Source: an uncultured Latescibacterota bacterium (GTDB lineage Bacteria; Latescibacterota; UBA2968). Taken from it: a stretch of 64,000 bases of DNA. Shown here piece after piece: positions 17,996 through 26,069 of the stretch (the stretch's first letter is position 1; each line of letters begins with the position of its first letter). Location of the stretch: NCBI GenBank assembly GCA_958295785.1, contig OY282377.1, positions 1,750,394-1,814,393 on the forward strand, given 5' to 3'. Below the pieces are notes generated by a model. That model ran no database searches and had not been told where the DNA came from. It saw only the letters and a program-made list of their open reading frames with translations. The position numbers and the translations under genes were made by a program.

Positions 17996-19078
17996 TCAGA
18001 CAGCTTCAATCAGCGCAAGATCGGTCACAACGTCAATTTGGTTGAACCCGCACGGCTCGGCTTCTTCTTCCAATTGGGGCCAGAAGTATTCGTAGCCCTC
18101 GGCTATTGCATCCAACTCGACCCAGGTTCGCCAAAGCAAACCGGCGTCAGAGTGATGGAGCCACGTACAGCCGAGATCATACAGCCCTTGCTTTACCGCT
18201 TCCGCTTCCGAATTGCCATCAATTGTTGTCCAAAACCATCTACCCATCGTTCGAATCGATTCACGGGCTTCATCCTTGAATATATACGGATGTCTCTCCG
18301 GAAGATAATCATCAATGTGTATCAAAGCCATCTTTTGGAATTGATTACCACTCACATCACTGCCACCGTCGCTGAGTGTCATAGTTGCTCTAACAAGAGT
18401 TTCCAAGTTGCCGCCGAGCAACGAAAAGTAACCATCCGTGGGATTCGTCGTAATGATACGCTCCGGGTCGCCGCCAACGGCGATGTTGTACCTTTGTGCG
18501 ACCAACTTCCGAATCCCATATAGGAGGTCGTAGATATTTTGCAGTCGGCCGCGGATGTCGCTGGAAAGCCGAAGGCCAAAGTTGAGCACGAGAGACGAGG
18601 ACAACGAGTCGTTAAACTTTGAAAAATCATTGCAGAGACCTGAAAGAGCACGCAGGTCAACCCCCTCACCGGACACGGCTTGGCGAAGCACGTATTCCAA
18701 GGCGTGTCGAAAGTTGTTTTCCGCAACTTGGATGTCGATGCGATCAACTTTCGACACGATATAATCAACCTTGCGTTCAATGCGATCCACCGTCTCTTGG
18801 AGACGATCCATTTTTCTGTGCAGGCCGGCAACTTGTCTGGCAATGTACACGGAAACGCCCAGAGTCAGAAATGAACAGATGAGATTGGCCCCGGCCAAGC
18901 CAGCAGTCAAGCCCGATGCACTCGTGTTCATCGCGTTGGCAGGCAGTTCTCCGCTGTCTGCCGGCAGGTATCGGATGTTCTGCGGATTCATAATCGGCCC
19001 GTCCTGACCGAGCACTTGATACGCGAGCCTTCCAGACTGCCCAGGCCCCAGTTTGTCAAACGGAACAGTGTTCATCAT
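17996..19078 (-). CDS. M-family membrane/coiled-coil protein, copy M1
   Basis: 360 residues, family not recognised. An N-terminal segment of about 50 residues is followed by a hydrophobic span at about 57-80 (LTAGLAGANLICSFLTLGVS) and a predicted coiled coil at about 83-125 (LHRKMDRLQETVDRIERKV). The rest is a soluble, mostly helical domain ending DLALIEAV. GGAGGAGA precedes the ATG pair. A 48-residue ORF lies directly upstream. Compared with M3 the sequence is almost identical to about residue 236 and from about 301 onward, but residues 237-300 are different, suggesting segmental exchange or diversification. The function is unknown. Confidence 0.8.
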   Translation of the reverse strand: MMNTVPFDKLGPGQSGRLAYQVLGQDGPIMNPQNIRYLPADSGELPANAMNTSASGLTAGLAGANLICSFLTLGVSVYIARQVAGLHRKMDRLQETVDRIERKVDYIVSKVDRIDIQVAENNFRHALEYVLRQAVSGEGVDLRALSGLCNDFSKFNDSLSSSLVLNFGLRLSSDIRGRLQNIYDLLYGIRKLVAQRYNIAVGGDPERIITTNPTDGYFSLLGGNLETLVRATMTLSDGGSDVSGNQFQKMALIHIDDYLPERHPYIFKDEARESIRTMGRWFWTTIDGNSEAEAVKQGLYDLGCTWLHHSDAGLLWRTWVELDAIAEGYEYFWPQLEEEAEPCGFNQIDVVTDLALIEAV

Positions 19079-19090
19079 CGTCTCCTCCCA

Positions 19091-19237
19091 TTAGGGTGAA
19101 CCGCGTTTGAGTTCGTTCACAAAACGAACGATTTCACCTGGGTCATGAGAACACAATCGCGGTTTTGTGTCGCCATACATCCACGTGCCCATACCGAGCG
19201 CGAGGACAAATGCGATTGCGCTGATGATCTTCCACAT
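19091..19237 (-). CDS. Small membrane-anchored ORF (48 residues) upstream of M1
   Basis: Begins WKIISAIAFVLALG like the 81-residue protein at 14068-14313, then GTWMYGDTKPRLCSHDPGEI and a tail ending NELKRGSP. One hydrophobic helix and a polar tail. GGAGTGAGCC precedes the start. The tail is repeated at 24804-24887 before M3, so tail plus M forms the duplicated cassette. It ends 12 bp before M1 and is probably co-transcribed with it. The function is unknown. Confidence 0.6.
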   Translation of the reverse strand: MWKIISAIAFVLALGMGTWMYGDTKPRLCSHDPGEIVRFVNELKRGSP

Positions 19238-19322
19238 GGCTCACTCCGAGAATATCAGTTGTCTTGGAAATGCCCTTGTCCATTGCAGTCGAAATCTCAA
19301 ATTAACCACGGGAATTTGCGAA

Positions 19323-19349
19323 GGGCGAGCACGGGGGCATCGCCCCTAC
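19323..19349 (+). repeat. REP-like palindromic repeat
   Basis: GGGCGAGCACGGGGGCATCG followed by CCCCTAC, first of two copies in the 19238-19529 spacer, which holds no gene. Confidence 0.75.
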
Positions 19350-19420
19350 ACACACTCGCCTTTTGTGCCTTTGAACGGGTTGTCGCCAGTTGTGGCTAAA
19401 CTTCCATCTCGCCTTTCTTT

Positions 19421-19447
19421 GGGCAGGCACGGGGGCATCGCCCCTAC
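19421..19447 (+). repeat. REP-like palindromic repeat
   Basis: GGGCAGGCACGGGGGCATCG followed by CCCCTAC. Its flanks (TTTTGTGGGGTTGGTTTTCG) match those at 14399-14426, so this copy was duplicated with the P 3' region. Confidence 0.8.
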
Positions 19448-19529
19448 GTTTTTGTGGGGTTGGTTTTCGCCTTTCATCCGCGCAATCCGCGTCATCCGTT
19501 TCATCCGCGATCCATCTTCCCTCTCACCT

Positions 19530-20681
19530 TTAATAAAACACATGCAGTTGCAGCGCGTAGCGCGATGAGCGAAAGGTCTCGGTATCGAGCACGCGGTATT
19601 CGGGGCGCAACTCGATTTGCGGCGTCAAAAACATCTGGATGCCCAACACGGCTTGCCGCGTGGTCAAATCGAGACGGTTTTCTGCGGTGCGGATCACAGT
19701 GCCGCGTTCCCCGCGCGCAAACAAAAGCAAGCCGGGCCTTGCTTGAAAAGAGACATCGACCGAAGCGGTTTTTGTCTCGCGTGTGCCATCCTTGTCGGAC
19801 AAGGCGTATTCGACCATAACCGCGACCTTGTCCTGCATCCCCACCCCGGCAAAAAGGTTCGTCAGCAGAAAATCGCCATTTTTAAGCCATGACCCACCGA
19901 GATAAAAATTGATCTTCTGCTCGACCCAGCGCGGCCACAACACCACGCGCCCCAAAAAGGACGGTTTATCGCGGTCTGCGATCAAAGAGACCGGTGTGCC
20001 GCTGGCGTCTCGCACGGTGTTTTCGGCGAGGGCGTGGGCGCGATAAATCCCCGCGGTCAGGGACAGCCACAACTTTTTGTAATAATGCACTTCCGCGCCG
20101 TATTCGGCATAATTGGGCGCGATCAGGGACGCGGCCCCGGCAACATCGGGCGTTTGTCGCACGAGCATGGTGTGATCGTCATACCGCATGCCAATGGACG
20201 GCTGAAACTGCCCCACGCGCAACGCGGGCCAGTTGTAATTGGGCTGATAAATCGCCGACGCGGTCCACGCCCGTTGCCCATCGTATTTCTCCGGGCCAAA
20301 ATTGTACGTACCTTCAACCTTGAGGGCATTGGAGGGCCGCACGACGCCATACAGCGCGGCTTGCATTGGAAACACCCGCCGCTCGGCGTCTGGGGAAACA
20401 TGAGACCGCGCCATTTGCCCGCGCACATCCGCACCCAACAGCAACAGGCCATCGGCAAACGCGGTCTTGCCCGGCAAAACGTAATTGGGCGCGAGCACCC
20501 CCACGCCATCCATCGAATACTGCCCCAACTCATCCCGCTGCGCCCCGCCCTGCGTGCTGACGTGGCAGTTGATGCAGCGATTGCCCGTTAGCAATGCAAA
20601 TTGCGACAGTGCCTCGGCCTGTCCCATCCATCCGATACCGAATAGGATCGCCCATCCCAACACGCGAAAATACGTTGTCAT
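19530..20681 (-). CDS. P-family outer-membrane-type protein with CxxCH motif, full-length copy P3
   Basis: 383 residues, the only complete P copy. An N-terminal signal peptide (MTTYFRVLGW...GQAEA) is followed by RCINCH at 35-40, a c-type haem attachment motif. The rest is a long run of alternating amphipathic strands (for example WPALRVGQFQPSIGMRYD, VDVSFQARPGLLLFARGERG) ending in a C-terminal aromatic (HVFY), as in outer-membrane beta-barrels. A role as a periplasmic or outer-membrane electron-transfer or porin-like protein is inferred from this architecture. It follows R3 by 36 bp, and both probably share a transcript. The ATG at 20681 gives the best signal peptide. Confidence 0.8.
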   Translation of the reverse strand: MTTYFRVLGWAILFGIGWMGQAEALSQFALLTGNRCINCHVSTQGGAQRDELGQYSMDGVGVLAPNYVLPGKTAFADGLLLLGADVRGQMARSHVSPDAERRVFPMQAALYGVVRPSNALKVEGTYNFGPEKYDGQRAWTASAIYQPNYNWPALRVGQFQPSIGMRYDDHTMLVRQTPDVAGAASLIAPNYAEYGAEVHYYKKLWLSLTAGIYRAHALAENTVRDASGTPVSLIADRDKPSFLGRVVLWPRWVEQKINFYLGGSWLKNGDFLLTNLFAGVGMQDKVAVMVEYALSDKDGTRETKTASVDVSFQARPGLLLFARGERGTVIRTAENRLDLTTRQAVLGIQMFLTPQIELRPEYRVLDTETFRSSRYALQLHVFY

Positions 20682-20717
20682 ACTTTTATTCCTTCTTGCC
20701 ATTCATCGGGAAATTCG

Positions 20718-21671
20718 TCACGCATCCCCATTCAACAAACGCTGAAATTCATCCAGTTTATCCACTTGCACCGCCGCACGAAGCAACCACTTGAGCCGTT
20801 GCAAATCGTCAATCGCGGCGATGGGAGCAGCAAAGGGATGTGCAGGGATCAGACCAAAGCGAACCTCTAACACTTCGAGGATATCTTCAATCGCACGTTC
20901 TCTGACCCCTCGCTCAATGCCCTGCTCAATGCCCTGCTCAATGCCCTGTTCAATACCCTGCTCAATGCCCTGTTCAATGCCCTGTTCCTTGAGGTATTGG
21001 GCAAAGGATGATTCACGCATAATCGCGTCCATAAGACCCTCCTGGGAAATGATACTCGTGATGGTGCTTGGCTCGTACACCAAGCCACTCAATAATGCCA
21101 ACCCACCTAAAAAGTCAACCTTGGTTGCATGATCCAACGACACATCATCGGTTCTGCGGATACACTGACGCAACCATTCCTCTGAAGCCATTCCCGCAGG
21201 ACGCTTCATCAATGGCGCAAACGGTAGCAGGCCATGATGACCGCCCGCGACAATATCTTGCCCCTCAATTTCACTCAACCGAATCACCTTGTATTGCACA
21301 AAGAAGCGATGGCCGGGCAACCTTTGGATAAAGCGTCCTTTATCGCGTCGCCCGGCATTGGGTCGCAAGTAGATCACAAAGGAATAGACCGGCAGGCCAT
21401 ACTGCTCAATGATTCGGATTTTATAGCCTGCCATGCGGATCGGCATGGGCGTATCCGTGCTGTCGGTGGTTTGAAATTCCGTGTGAACCAAGGCCTCCTC
21501 GCCATCGATCCACACGAGAATCAAGCTGTCTGTTCGGTGCATTTCGACCTTGGGTTGTTCGGTTTCGAGGATTGCGCGGACCTCGATGTCGTCTCGTCCA
21601 AGTGCAAAATGGACGATGTCTTTCGGATAAGTTTGAATCAGGCGTTTGGAAATCGCATCGTATTCGGCCAT
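20718..21671 (-). CDS. Rpn-family PD-(D/E)XK nuclease, copy R3
   Basis: 317 residues, nearly identical to R1, R2 and R4, with five GIEQ plus GIER. It carries R54W (ILVWIDGEE), the only substitution I saw near the nuclease core among the copies. D48, E65 and Q67 are intact. It forms the only complete R-P pair, with P3 36 bp downstream. Confidence 0.9.
   Translation of the reverse strand: MAEYDAISKRLIQTYPKDIVHFALGRDDIEVRAILETEQPKVEMHRTDSLILVWIDGEEALVHTEFQTTDSTDTPMPIRMAGYKIRIIEQYGLPVYSFVIYLRPNAGRRDKGRFIQRLPGHRFFVQYKVIRLSEIEGQDIVAGGHHGLLPFAPLMKRPAGMASEEWLRQCIRRTDDVSLDHATKVDFLGGLALLSGLVYEPSTITSIISQEGLMDAIMRESSFAQYLKEQGIEQGIEQGIEQGIEQGIEQGIERGVRERAIEDILEVLEVRFGLIPAHPFAAPIAAIDDLQRLKWLLRAAVQVDKLDEFQRLLNGDA
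20910..20981 (-). repeat. 12-bp VNTR in R3 (6 units)
   Basis: Six 12-bp units, including one with ATACCC in place of ATGCCC (GIEQ with GGT ATT), a variant also seen once in R1. Confidence 0.95.
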
Positions 21672-21744
21672 GGGGATACCTCGGTGCAATGACATGCGCG
21701 TGCGACGGAATGACGGCGGGCGAGTGTCTTGCGTCTTGTATCTT

Positions 21745-21771
21745 CGGGCGAGCACGGTGGCATCGCCCCTA
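21745..21771 (+). repeat. REP-like palindromic repeat
   Basis: GGGCGAGCACGGTGGCATCG followed by CCCCTAC, in the 21672-21931 spacer, which holds no gene. Confidence 0.7.
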
Positions 21772-21790
21772 CACACCTCTTGTATCTTCC

Positions 21791-21815
21791 GGCAGACACG
21801 GTGGCATCGCCCCTA
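21791..21815 (+). repeat. REP-like palindromic repeat, partial
   Basis: GGCAGACACGGTGGCATCGC followed by CCCTA; second copy in the same spacer, 20 bp after the first. Confidence 0.6.
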
Positions 21816-21931
21816 GTTTTGCTTTTCATCCGAGAACTCTGCACTCTTTGCGTCGTCTGTGTTCTCTGCACCCTCTGCCCTCCCTGCGCCGCCCAATCCG
21901 CGTAATCCGCGTAATCCGTTTAATCCGCGAT

Positions 21932-22437
21932 TCAGACAGTTTCAATCAACGCAAGATCGGTCACAACGTCAATTTGGTTGAACCCGCACGGCGTAGCTTC
22001 TTCTTCCAATTGGGGCCAGAAGTATCCGTAGCCCTCGGCTATTGCATCCAACTCGACCCAGGTTCGCCAAAGCAAACCGGCGTCAGAGTGATGGAGCCAC
22101 TTACAGCCGAGATCACACAGCCCTTGCTTTACCGCTTCCGCTTCCGAATTGCCATCAATTGTTGTCCAAATCCATCTACCCATCGTTCGAATCGATTCAC
22201 GGGCTTCATCCTTGAATATATACGGATGTCTCTCCGGAAGATAATCATCAATGTGTATCAAAGCCATCTTTTGGAATTGATTACCACCATTATTATCACT
22301 GAGTGTCATAGTTGCTCTAACAAGAGTCTCCAAGTTGCCGCCGCGCAACGAAAAGTAACCATCCGTGGGATTCGTCGTAATGATACGTTCCGGGTCGCCG
22401 CCAACGGCCATGTTGTACCTTTGTGCGACCAACTTCC
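21932..22437 (-). pseudogene. M-family protein, 5'-truncated copy M2
   Basis: Only the C-terminal 168 residues of an M protein remain (from KLVAQRYNMAV to DLALIETV). At 22437/22438 the sequence switches from M coding (GACCAACTTCC) to the sequence normally found before P and after R (TTCTTGCCATTCATCGGG). So the 5' part of M2, the small ORF and a whole P gene were deleted, with TTCC as microhomology. An open frame exists but has no ribosome site of its own. Confidence 0.9.
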
Positions 22438-22462
22438 TTCTTGCCATTCATCGGGAAATTCG

Positions 22463-23512
22463 TCACGCATCCCCATTCAACAAACGCTGAAATTCATCCA
22501 GTTTATCCACTTGCACCGCCGCACGAAGCAACCACTTGAGCCGTTGCAAATCGTCAATCGCGGCGATGGGAACAGCAAAGGGATGTGCAGGGATCAGACC
22601 AAAGCGAACCTCCAACACTTCGAGGATATCTTCAATCGCACGTTCTCTGACCCCTCGCTCAATGCCCTGCTCAATGCCCTGCTCAATGCCCTGTTCAATG
22701 CCCTGTTCAATGCCCTGTTCAATGCCCTGTTCAATGCCCTGCTCAATGCCCTGTTCAATGCCCTGTTCAATGCCCTGTTCAATGCCCTGTTCAATGCCCT
22801 GCTCAATGCCCTGCTCAATGCCCTGTTCCTTGAGGTATTGGGCAAAGGATGATTCACGCATAATCGCGTCCATAAGACCCTCCTGGGAAATGATACTCGT
22901 GATGGTGCTTGGCTCGTACACCAAGCCACTCAATAATGCCAACCCACCTAAAAAGTCAACCTTGGTTGCATGATCCAATGACACATCATCGGTCCTGCGG
23001 ATACACTGACGCAACCATTCCTCTGAAGCCATTCCCGCAGGACGCTTCATCAATGGCGCAAACGGTAGCAGGCCATGATGACCGCCCGCGACAATATCTT
23101 GCCCCTCAATTTCACTCAACCGAATCACCTTGTATTGCACAAAGAAGCGATGGCCGGGCAACCTTTGGATAAAGCGTCCTTTATCGCGTCGCCCGGCATT
23201 GGGTCGCAAGTAGATCACAAAGGAATAGACCGGCAGGCCATACTGCTCAATGATTCGGATTTTATAGCCTGCCATGCGGATCGGCATGGGCGTATCCGTG
23301 CTGTCGGTGGTTTGAAATTCCGTGTGAACCAAGGCCTCCTCGCCATCGATCCGCACGAGAATCAAGCTGTCTGTTCGGTGCATTTCGACCTTGGGTTGTT
23401 CGGTTTCGAGGATTGCGCGGACCTCGATGTCGTCTCGTCCAAGTGTAAAATAGACGATGTCTTTCGGATAAGTTTGAATCAGGCGTTTGGAAATCGCATC
23501 GTATTCGGCCAT
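22463..23512 (-). CDS. Rpn-family PD-(D/E)XK nuclease, copy R4
   Basis: 349 residues with 13 GIEQ plus GIER, the same count as R1 but a different order of GAG/GAA units. PD-(D/E)XK residues D48, E65 and Q67 are conserved. Instead of a P gene, its 3' side abuts the M2 remnant because of the deletion at 22437/22438. A single A-to-V change (HPFAVPIAA) in the C-terminal domain sets it apart. A longer reading to 23740 runs through spacer and is rejected. Confidence 0.9.
   Translation of the reverse strand: MAEYDAISKRLIQTYPKDIVYFTLGRDDIEVRAILETEQPKVEMHRTDSLILVRIDGEEALVHTEFQTTDSTDTPMPIRMAGYKIRIIEQYGLPVYSFVIYLRPNAGRRDKGRFIQRLPGHRFFVQYKVIRLSEIEGQDIVAGGHHGLLPFAPLMKRPAGMASEEWLRQCIRRTDDVSLDHATKVDFLGGLALLSGLVYEPSTITSIISQEGLMDAIMRESSFAQYLKEQGIEQGIEQGIEQGIEQGIEQGIEQGIEQGIEQGIEQGIEQGIEQGIEQGIEQGIERGVRERAIEDILEVLEVRFGLIPAHPFAVPIAAIDDLQRLKWLLRAAVQVDKLDEFQRLLNGDA
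22655..22822 (-). repeat. 12-bp VNTR in R4 (14 units)
   Basis: Fourteen units, richer in the GAA (TTC) form than R1, again pointing to independent expansion. Confidence 0.95.
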
Positions 23513-23585
23513 GGGGATACCTCGGTGCAATGACAGGCGCGTGCGACGGAATGACAGCGGGCGAGTGTCTTGCGTCTTGTATCTT

Positions 23586-23611
23586 CGGGCGAGCACGGGG
23601 CCAGGCCCTAC
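23586..23611 (+). repeat. REP-like palindromic repeat, variant
   Basis: GGGCGAGCACGGGGCCAGGC followed by CCTAC, in the R4-M3 spacer; same as 17864-17890. Confidence 0.65.
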
Positions 23612-23726
23612 TGTTGCTTTTCCTCCGAGAACTCTGCACTCTTTGCGTCGTCTGTGTTTTCTGCACCCTCTGCCCTCCCTGCGCCGCCCAATCCGCGTAA
23701 TCCGCGTAATCCGTTTAATCCGCGAT

Positions 23727-24791
23727 TCAGACAGTTTCAATCAACGCAAGATCGGTCACAACGTCAATTTGGTTGAACCCGCACGGCGTAGCTTCTTCTT
23801 TCAATTGGGGCCAGAAATATTCGTAGCCCTTGGCTATTGCATCCAACTCGGCCCCGGTCCGAAAAAGCAAACCGGCGTCAGAGTGATGGAGCCACGCACA
23901 GCCGAGATCAGACAGCCCTTTCTCTGTGGCTTCAATATCTTCATTCTCAAATATCTCGTCATGAGGCTCCGGAAGACAATCATCAAAGTCTATCAATCCC
24001 ATCTTTTTTTTGCTTTGCTCAGAGAGTAAAGAAGCACTGCGTTTTGTAATCCGCTTTTTGTCTATCAATTTGATTTGCACAGGAGAGAGTGTCGTAGTTG
24101 CGCTAACGAGAATATCCAAGTTGCCGCCGAGTTTCGAAAAGTAATCATCTGTGGGGTTCGTCGTAATAATGCGCTCCGGGTCGCCGCCAACGGCCATGTT
24201 GTACCTTTGTGCGACCAACTTCCGAACCCCATATAGGAGGTAGTAGATCTCTTGCAGTCGGCCTCGGATATCGCTGGAAAGCCGAAGGCCAAAGTTGAGC
24301 ACGAGAGACGAGGACAACGAGTCGTTAAACTTTTTAATGTCATCCCTGAGACCTGTAAGAACACGCAGGTCAACCCCCTCACTGGACACGGCTTGGCGAA
24401 GCACGTATTCCAAGGCGTGTCGCAAGTTGTTTTCAGCGACTTGGACGTCGATGCGGTCAACTTTCGACACGATATAATCAACCTTGCGTTCAATGCGATC
24501 CACCGTCTCTTGGAGACGATCCATTTTTCTGTGCAGGCCGGCAACTTGTCTGGCAATGTACACGGAAACGCCCAGAGTCAGAAATGAACAGATGAGATTG
24601 GCCCCGGCCAAGCCAGCAGTCAAGCCCGATGCACTCGTGTTCATCGCGTTGGCAGGCAGTTCTCCGCTGTCTGCCGGCAGGTATCGGATGTTCTGCGGAT
24701 TCATAATCGGCCCGTCCTGACCGAGCACTTGATACGCGAGCCTTCCAGACTGCCCAGGCCCCAGTTTGTCAAACGGAACAGTGTTCATCAT
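23727..24791 (-). CDS. M-family membrane/coiled-coil protein, copy M3 with divergent central segment
   Basis: 354 residues. The N-terminal 236 residues (membrane span about 57-80, coiled coil about 83-125) are nearly those of M1. From about 237 the segment KLIDKKRITKRSASLLSEQS and the following DDCLPEPHDEIFENEDIEAT are unlike M1 or M2, and identity resumes at DLGCAWLHHSDAGLL. The swap keeps the frame. GGAGGAGA precedes the start. It is the first full M in the transcription direction and follows the 27-residue remnant of the small ORF. Confidence 0.8.
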   Translation of the reverse strand: MMNTVPFDKLGPGQSGRLAYQVLGQDGPIMNPQNIRYLPADSGELPANAMNTSASGLTAGLAGANLICSFLTLGVSVYIARQVAGLHRKMDRLQETVDRIERKVDYIVSKVDRIDVQVAENNLRHALEYVLRQAVSSEGVDLRVLTGLRDDIKKFNDSLSSSLVLNFGLRLSSDIRGRLQEIYYLLYGVRKLVAQRYNMAVGGDPERIITTNPTDDYFSKLGGNLDILVSATTTLSPVQIKLIDKKRITKRSASLLSEQSKKKMGLIDFDDCLPEPHDEIFENEDIEATEKGLSDLGCAWLHHSDAGLLFRTGAELDAIAKGYEYFWPQLKEEATPCGFNQIDVVTDLALIETV

Positions 24792-24803
24792 CGTCTCCTC
24801 CCA

Positions 24804-24887
24804 TTAGGGTGAACCGCGTTTGAGTTCGTTCACAAAACGAACGATTTCACCTGGGTCATGAGAACACAATCGCGGTTTTGTGTCCAT
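24804..24887 (-). CDS. 27-residue ORF, truncated form of the small ORF before M
   Basis: Encodes only the tail (DTKPRLCSHDPGEIVRFVNE ending LKRGSP) found in the 48-residue ORF at 19091-19237. The membrane helix is missing, and the ATG overlaps the stop of the YgiT-HEPN gene as TAATG. This marks the outer boundary of the array. Whether it is translated is unknown. Confidence 0.45.
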   Translation of the reverse strand: MDTKPRLCSHDPGEIVRFVNELKRGSP

Positions 24888-26044
24888 TATGTTTTCCCCT
24901 GATTTGGTTCGACGAGTGCTACGCGATGGTCTTTTTGCGATTCCTCGTAAAAGATCATCACGTCCAAATCTGGCACTTCTGCTGGCGCGAAGTACCACGT
25001 CGCAATGAGTTTCTCGCCCTCTACGGCCAGCACCTTCAGATCAAAAAACACCTCTTGGCTTGAGAATTTGTGCTTGACCTCGTCGCGCACTTGCTTCAGG
25101 TCGGCTGGAAAGGATGCGCCGCACTTGGGTACGGTGAGTTCGACAGGCACGAGAAAAGGCATTTGTTGGTTGAAGGTCGGCAACCCGTGTATTGGCGCGA
25201 GGACATCAAGGTAATATTGCAACAACTTATTGGTCTTGCGATCAACGACAATTTGTTTTGTCAGCGCACGGACGAGCGCGAGCGCAAAGCGCACCAGATG
25301 GTTGACCTGTTGACCATTCAAGGTCAGGCTGGTTCCCGCTTTGGAATCCGAGAGGGCCAATGTGTCTCCAGAGACACAGAAGCTGTTTCTATGCACGACC
25401 TCATTGCGATACGGCATCAGTTGGCAAAAGAGGGCCTTCGCGTAGTCGTAAAGGTACGGTTGGTTTTTGAACGGGTCGGAGAGATGGAGATTGGATGCTT
25501 GCGTCAGAATTTTCACTTTGTCCGAAAAACTCCAAGGCACCTTTGAGATGTTCCCCAATTTATGATTCTCTTCGAGTATCCATTCAAAGATCATGTCCAG
25601 CGTCTTGAAAGATGCAACGAACGTGAGGGGCATCATGGCGTTCAGGAGACTTGGATCAAGAAAAAAATATTCATCAAAAGTTTGCTCGAACGAAGTCTTC
25701 TGCTCGCCGCTCGTAATCCTGATCGCTACATCGCGTTTGCTCCTGAACATTTCATAGCGATTTTCCAGAAAATTGAGCAGCCAGACCTCATACTCCAACT
25801 TGTTCAAAAGCCTTCTCCGAGCTGTACTTTGGAGATTCGCCTTTGCTTCTCGTTGAAGTTTCGATCTGATTTGTGAGATGCGTTTGACAACCGCTGGCGC
25901 GTACAGATGCTCGCCACAACGCAGACAAACTTCCGCCTGAACTTTCACGAGCTCAGAAAGATCGCCACTTTGCAAAATCTTCTCGACTTCCTTTTTCTTC
26001 ATCGCCGCGCCACCACATACCGGACATTTATCAAACGACGCCAT
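24887..26044 (-). CDS. YgiT-type zinc finger protein fused to a HEPN-like domain
   Basis: 385 residues. Residues 1-48 form a YgiT/MqsA-type zinc finger with C7-x2-C10 and C40-x2-C43 (KCPVCGG, EVCLRCGEHLY), then a helix (VVKRISQIRSKLQ) as in MqsA antitoxins. The remaining 330 residues are helical and contain YRNEVVHRN at 212-220, an R-x4-H motif with a polar residue after R, typical of HEPN ribonucleases. A toxin-antitoxin fusion is therefore plausible but not proven; the rest of the HEPN fold is judged only from helix-rich sequence. AAGGAGACCGTG precedes the ATG. The gene lies at the edge of the array, downstream of a lipoprotein gene. Confidence 0.65.
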   Translation of the reverse strand: MASFDKCPVCGGAAMKKKEVEKILQSGDLSELVKVQAEVCLRCGEHLYAPAVVKRISQIRSKLQREAKANLQSTARRRLLNKLEYEVWLLNFLENRYEMFRSKRDVAIRITSGEQKTSFEQTFDEYFFLDPSLLNAMMPLTFVASFKTLDMIFEWILEENHKLGNISKVPWSFSDKVKILTQASNLHLSDPFKNQPYLYDYAKALFCQLMPYRNEVVHRNSFCVSGDTLALSDSKAGTSLTLNGQQVNHLVRFALALVRALTKQIVVDRKTNKLLQYYLDVLAPIHGLPTFNQQMPFLVPVELTVPKCGASFPADLKQVRDEVKHKFSSQEVFFDLKVLAVEGEKLIATWYFAPAEVPDLDVMIFYEESQKDHRVALVEPNQGKT

Positions 26045-26069
26045 CACGGTCTCCTTAGAGGATTGGTTG

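Noticed and set aside
15001-23512. Rpn genes as four insertion sequences
   Set aside because: Despite the 'putative transposase' label of the family, no terminal inverted repeats or target duplications surround any copy; the duplicated units are larger and end inside M or P.
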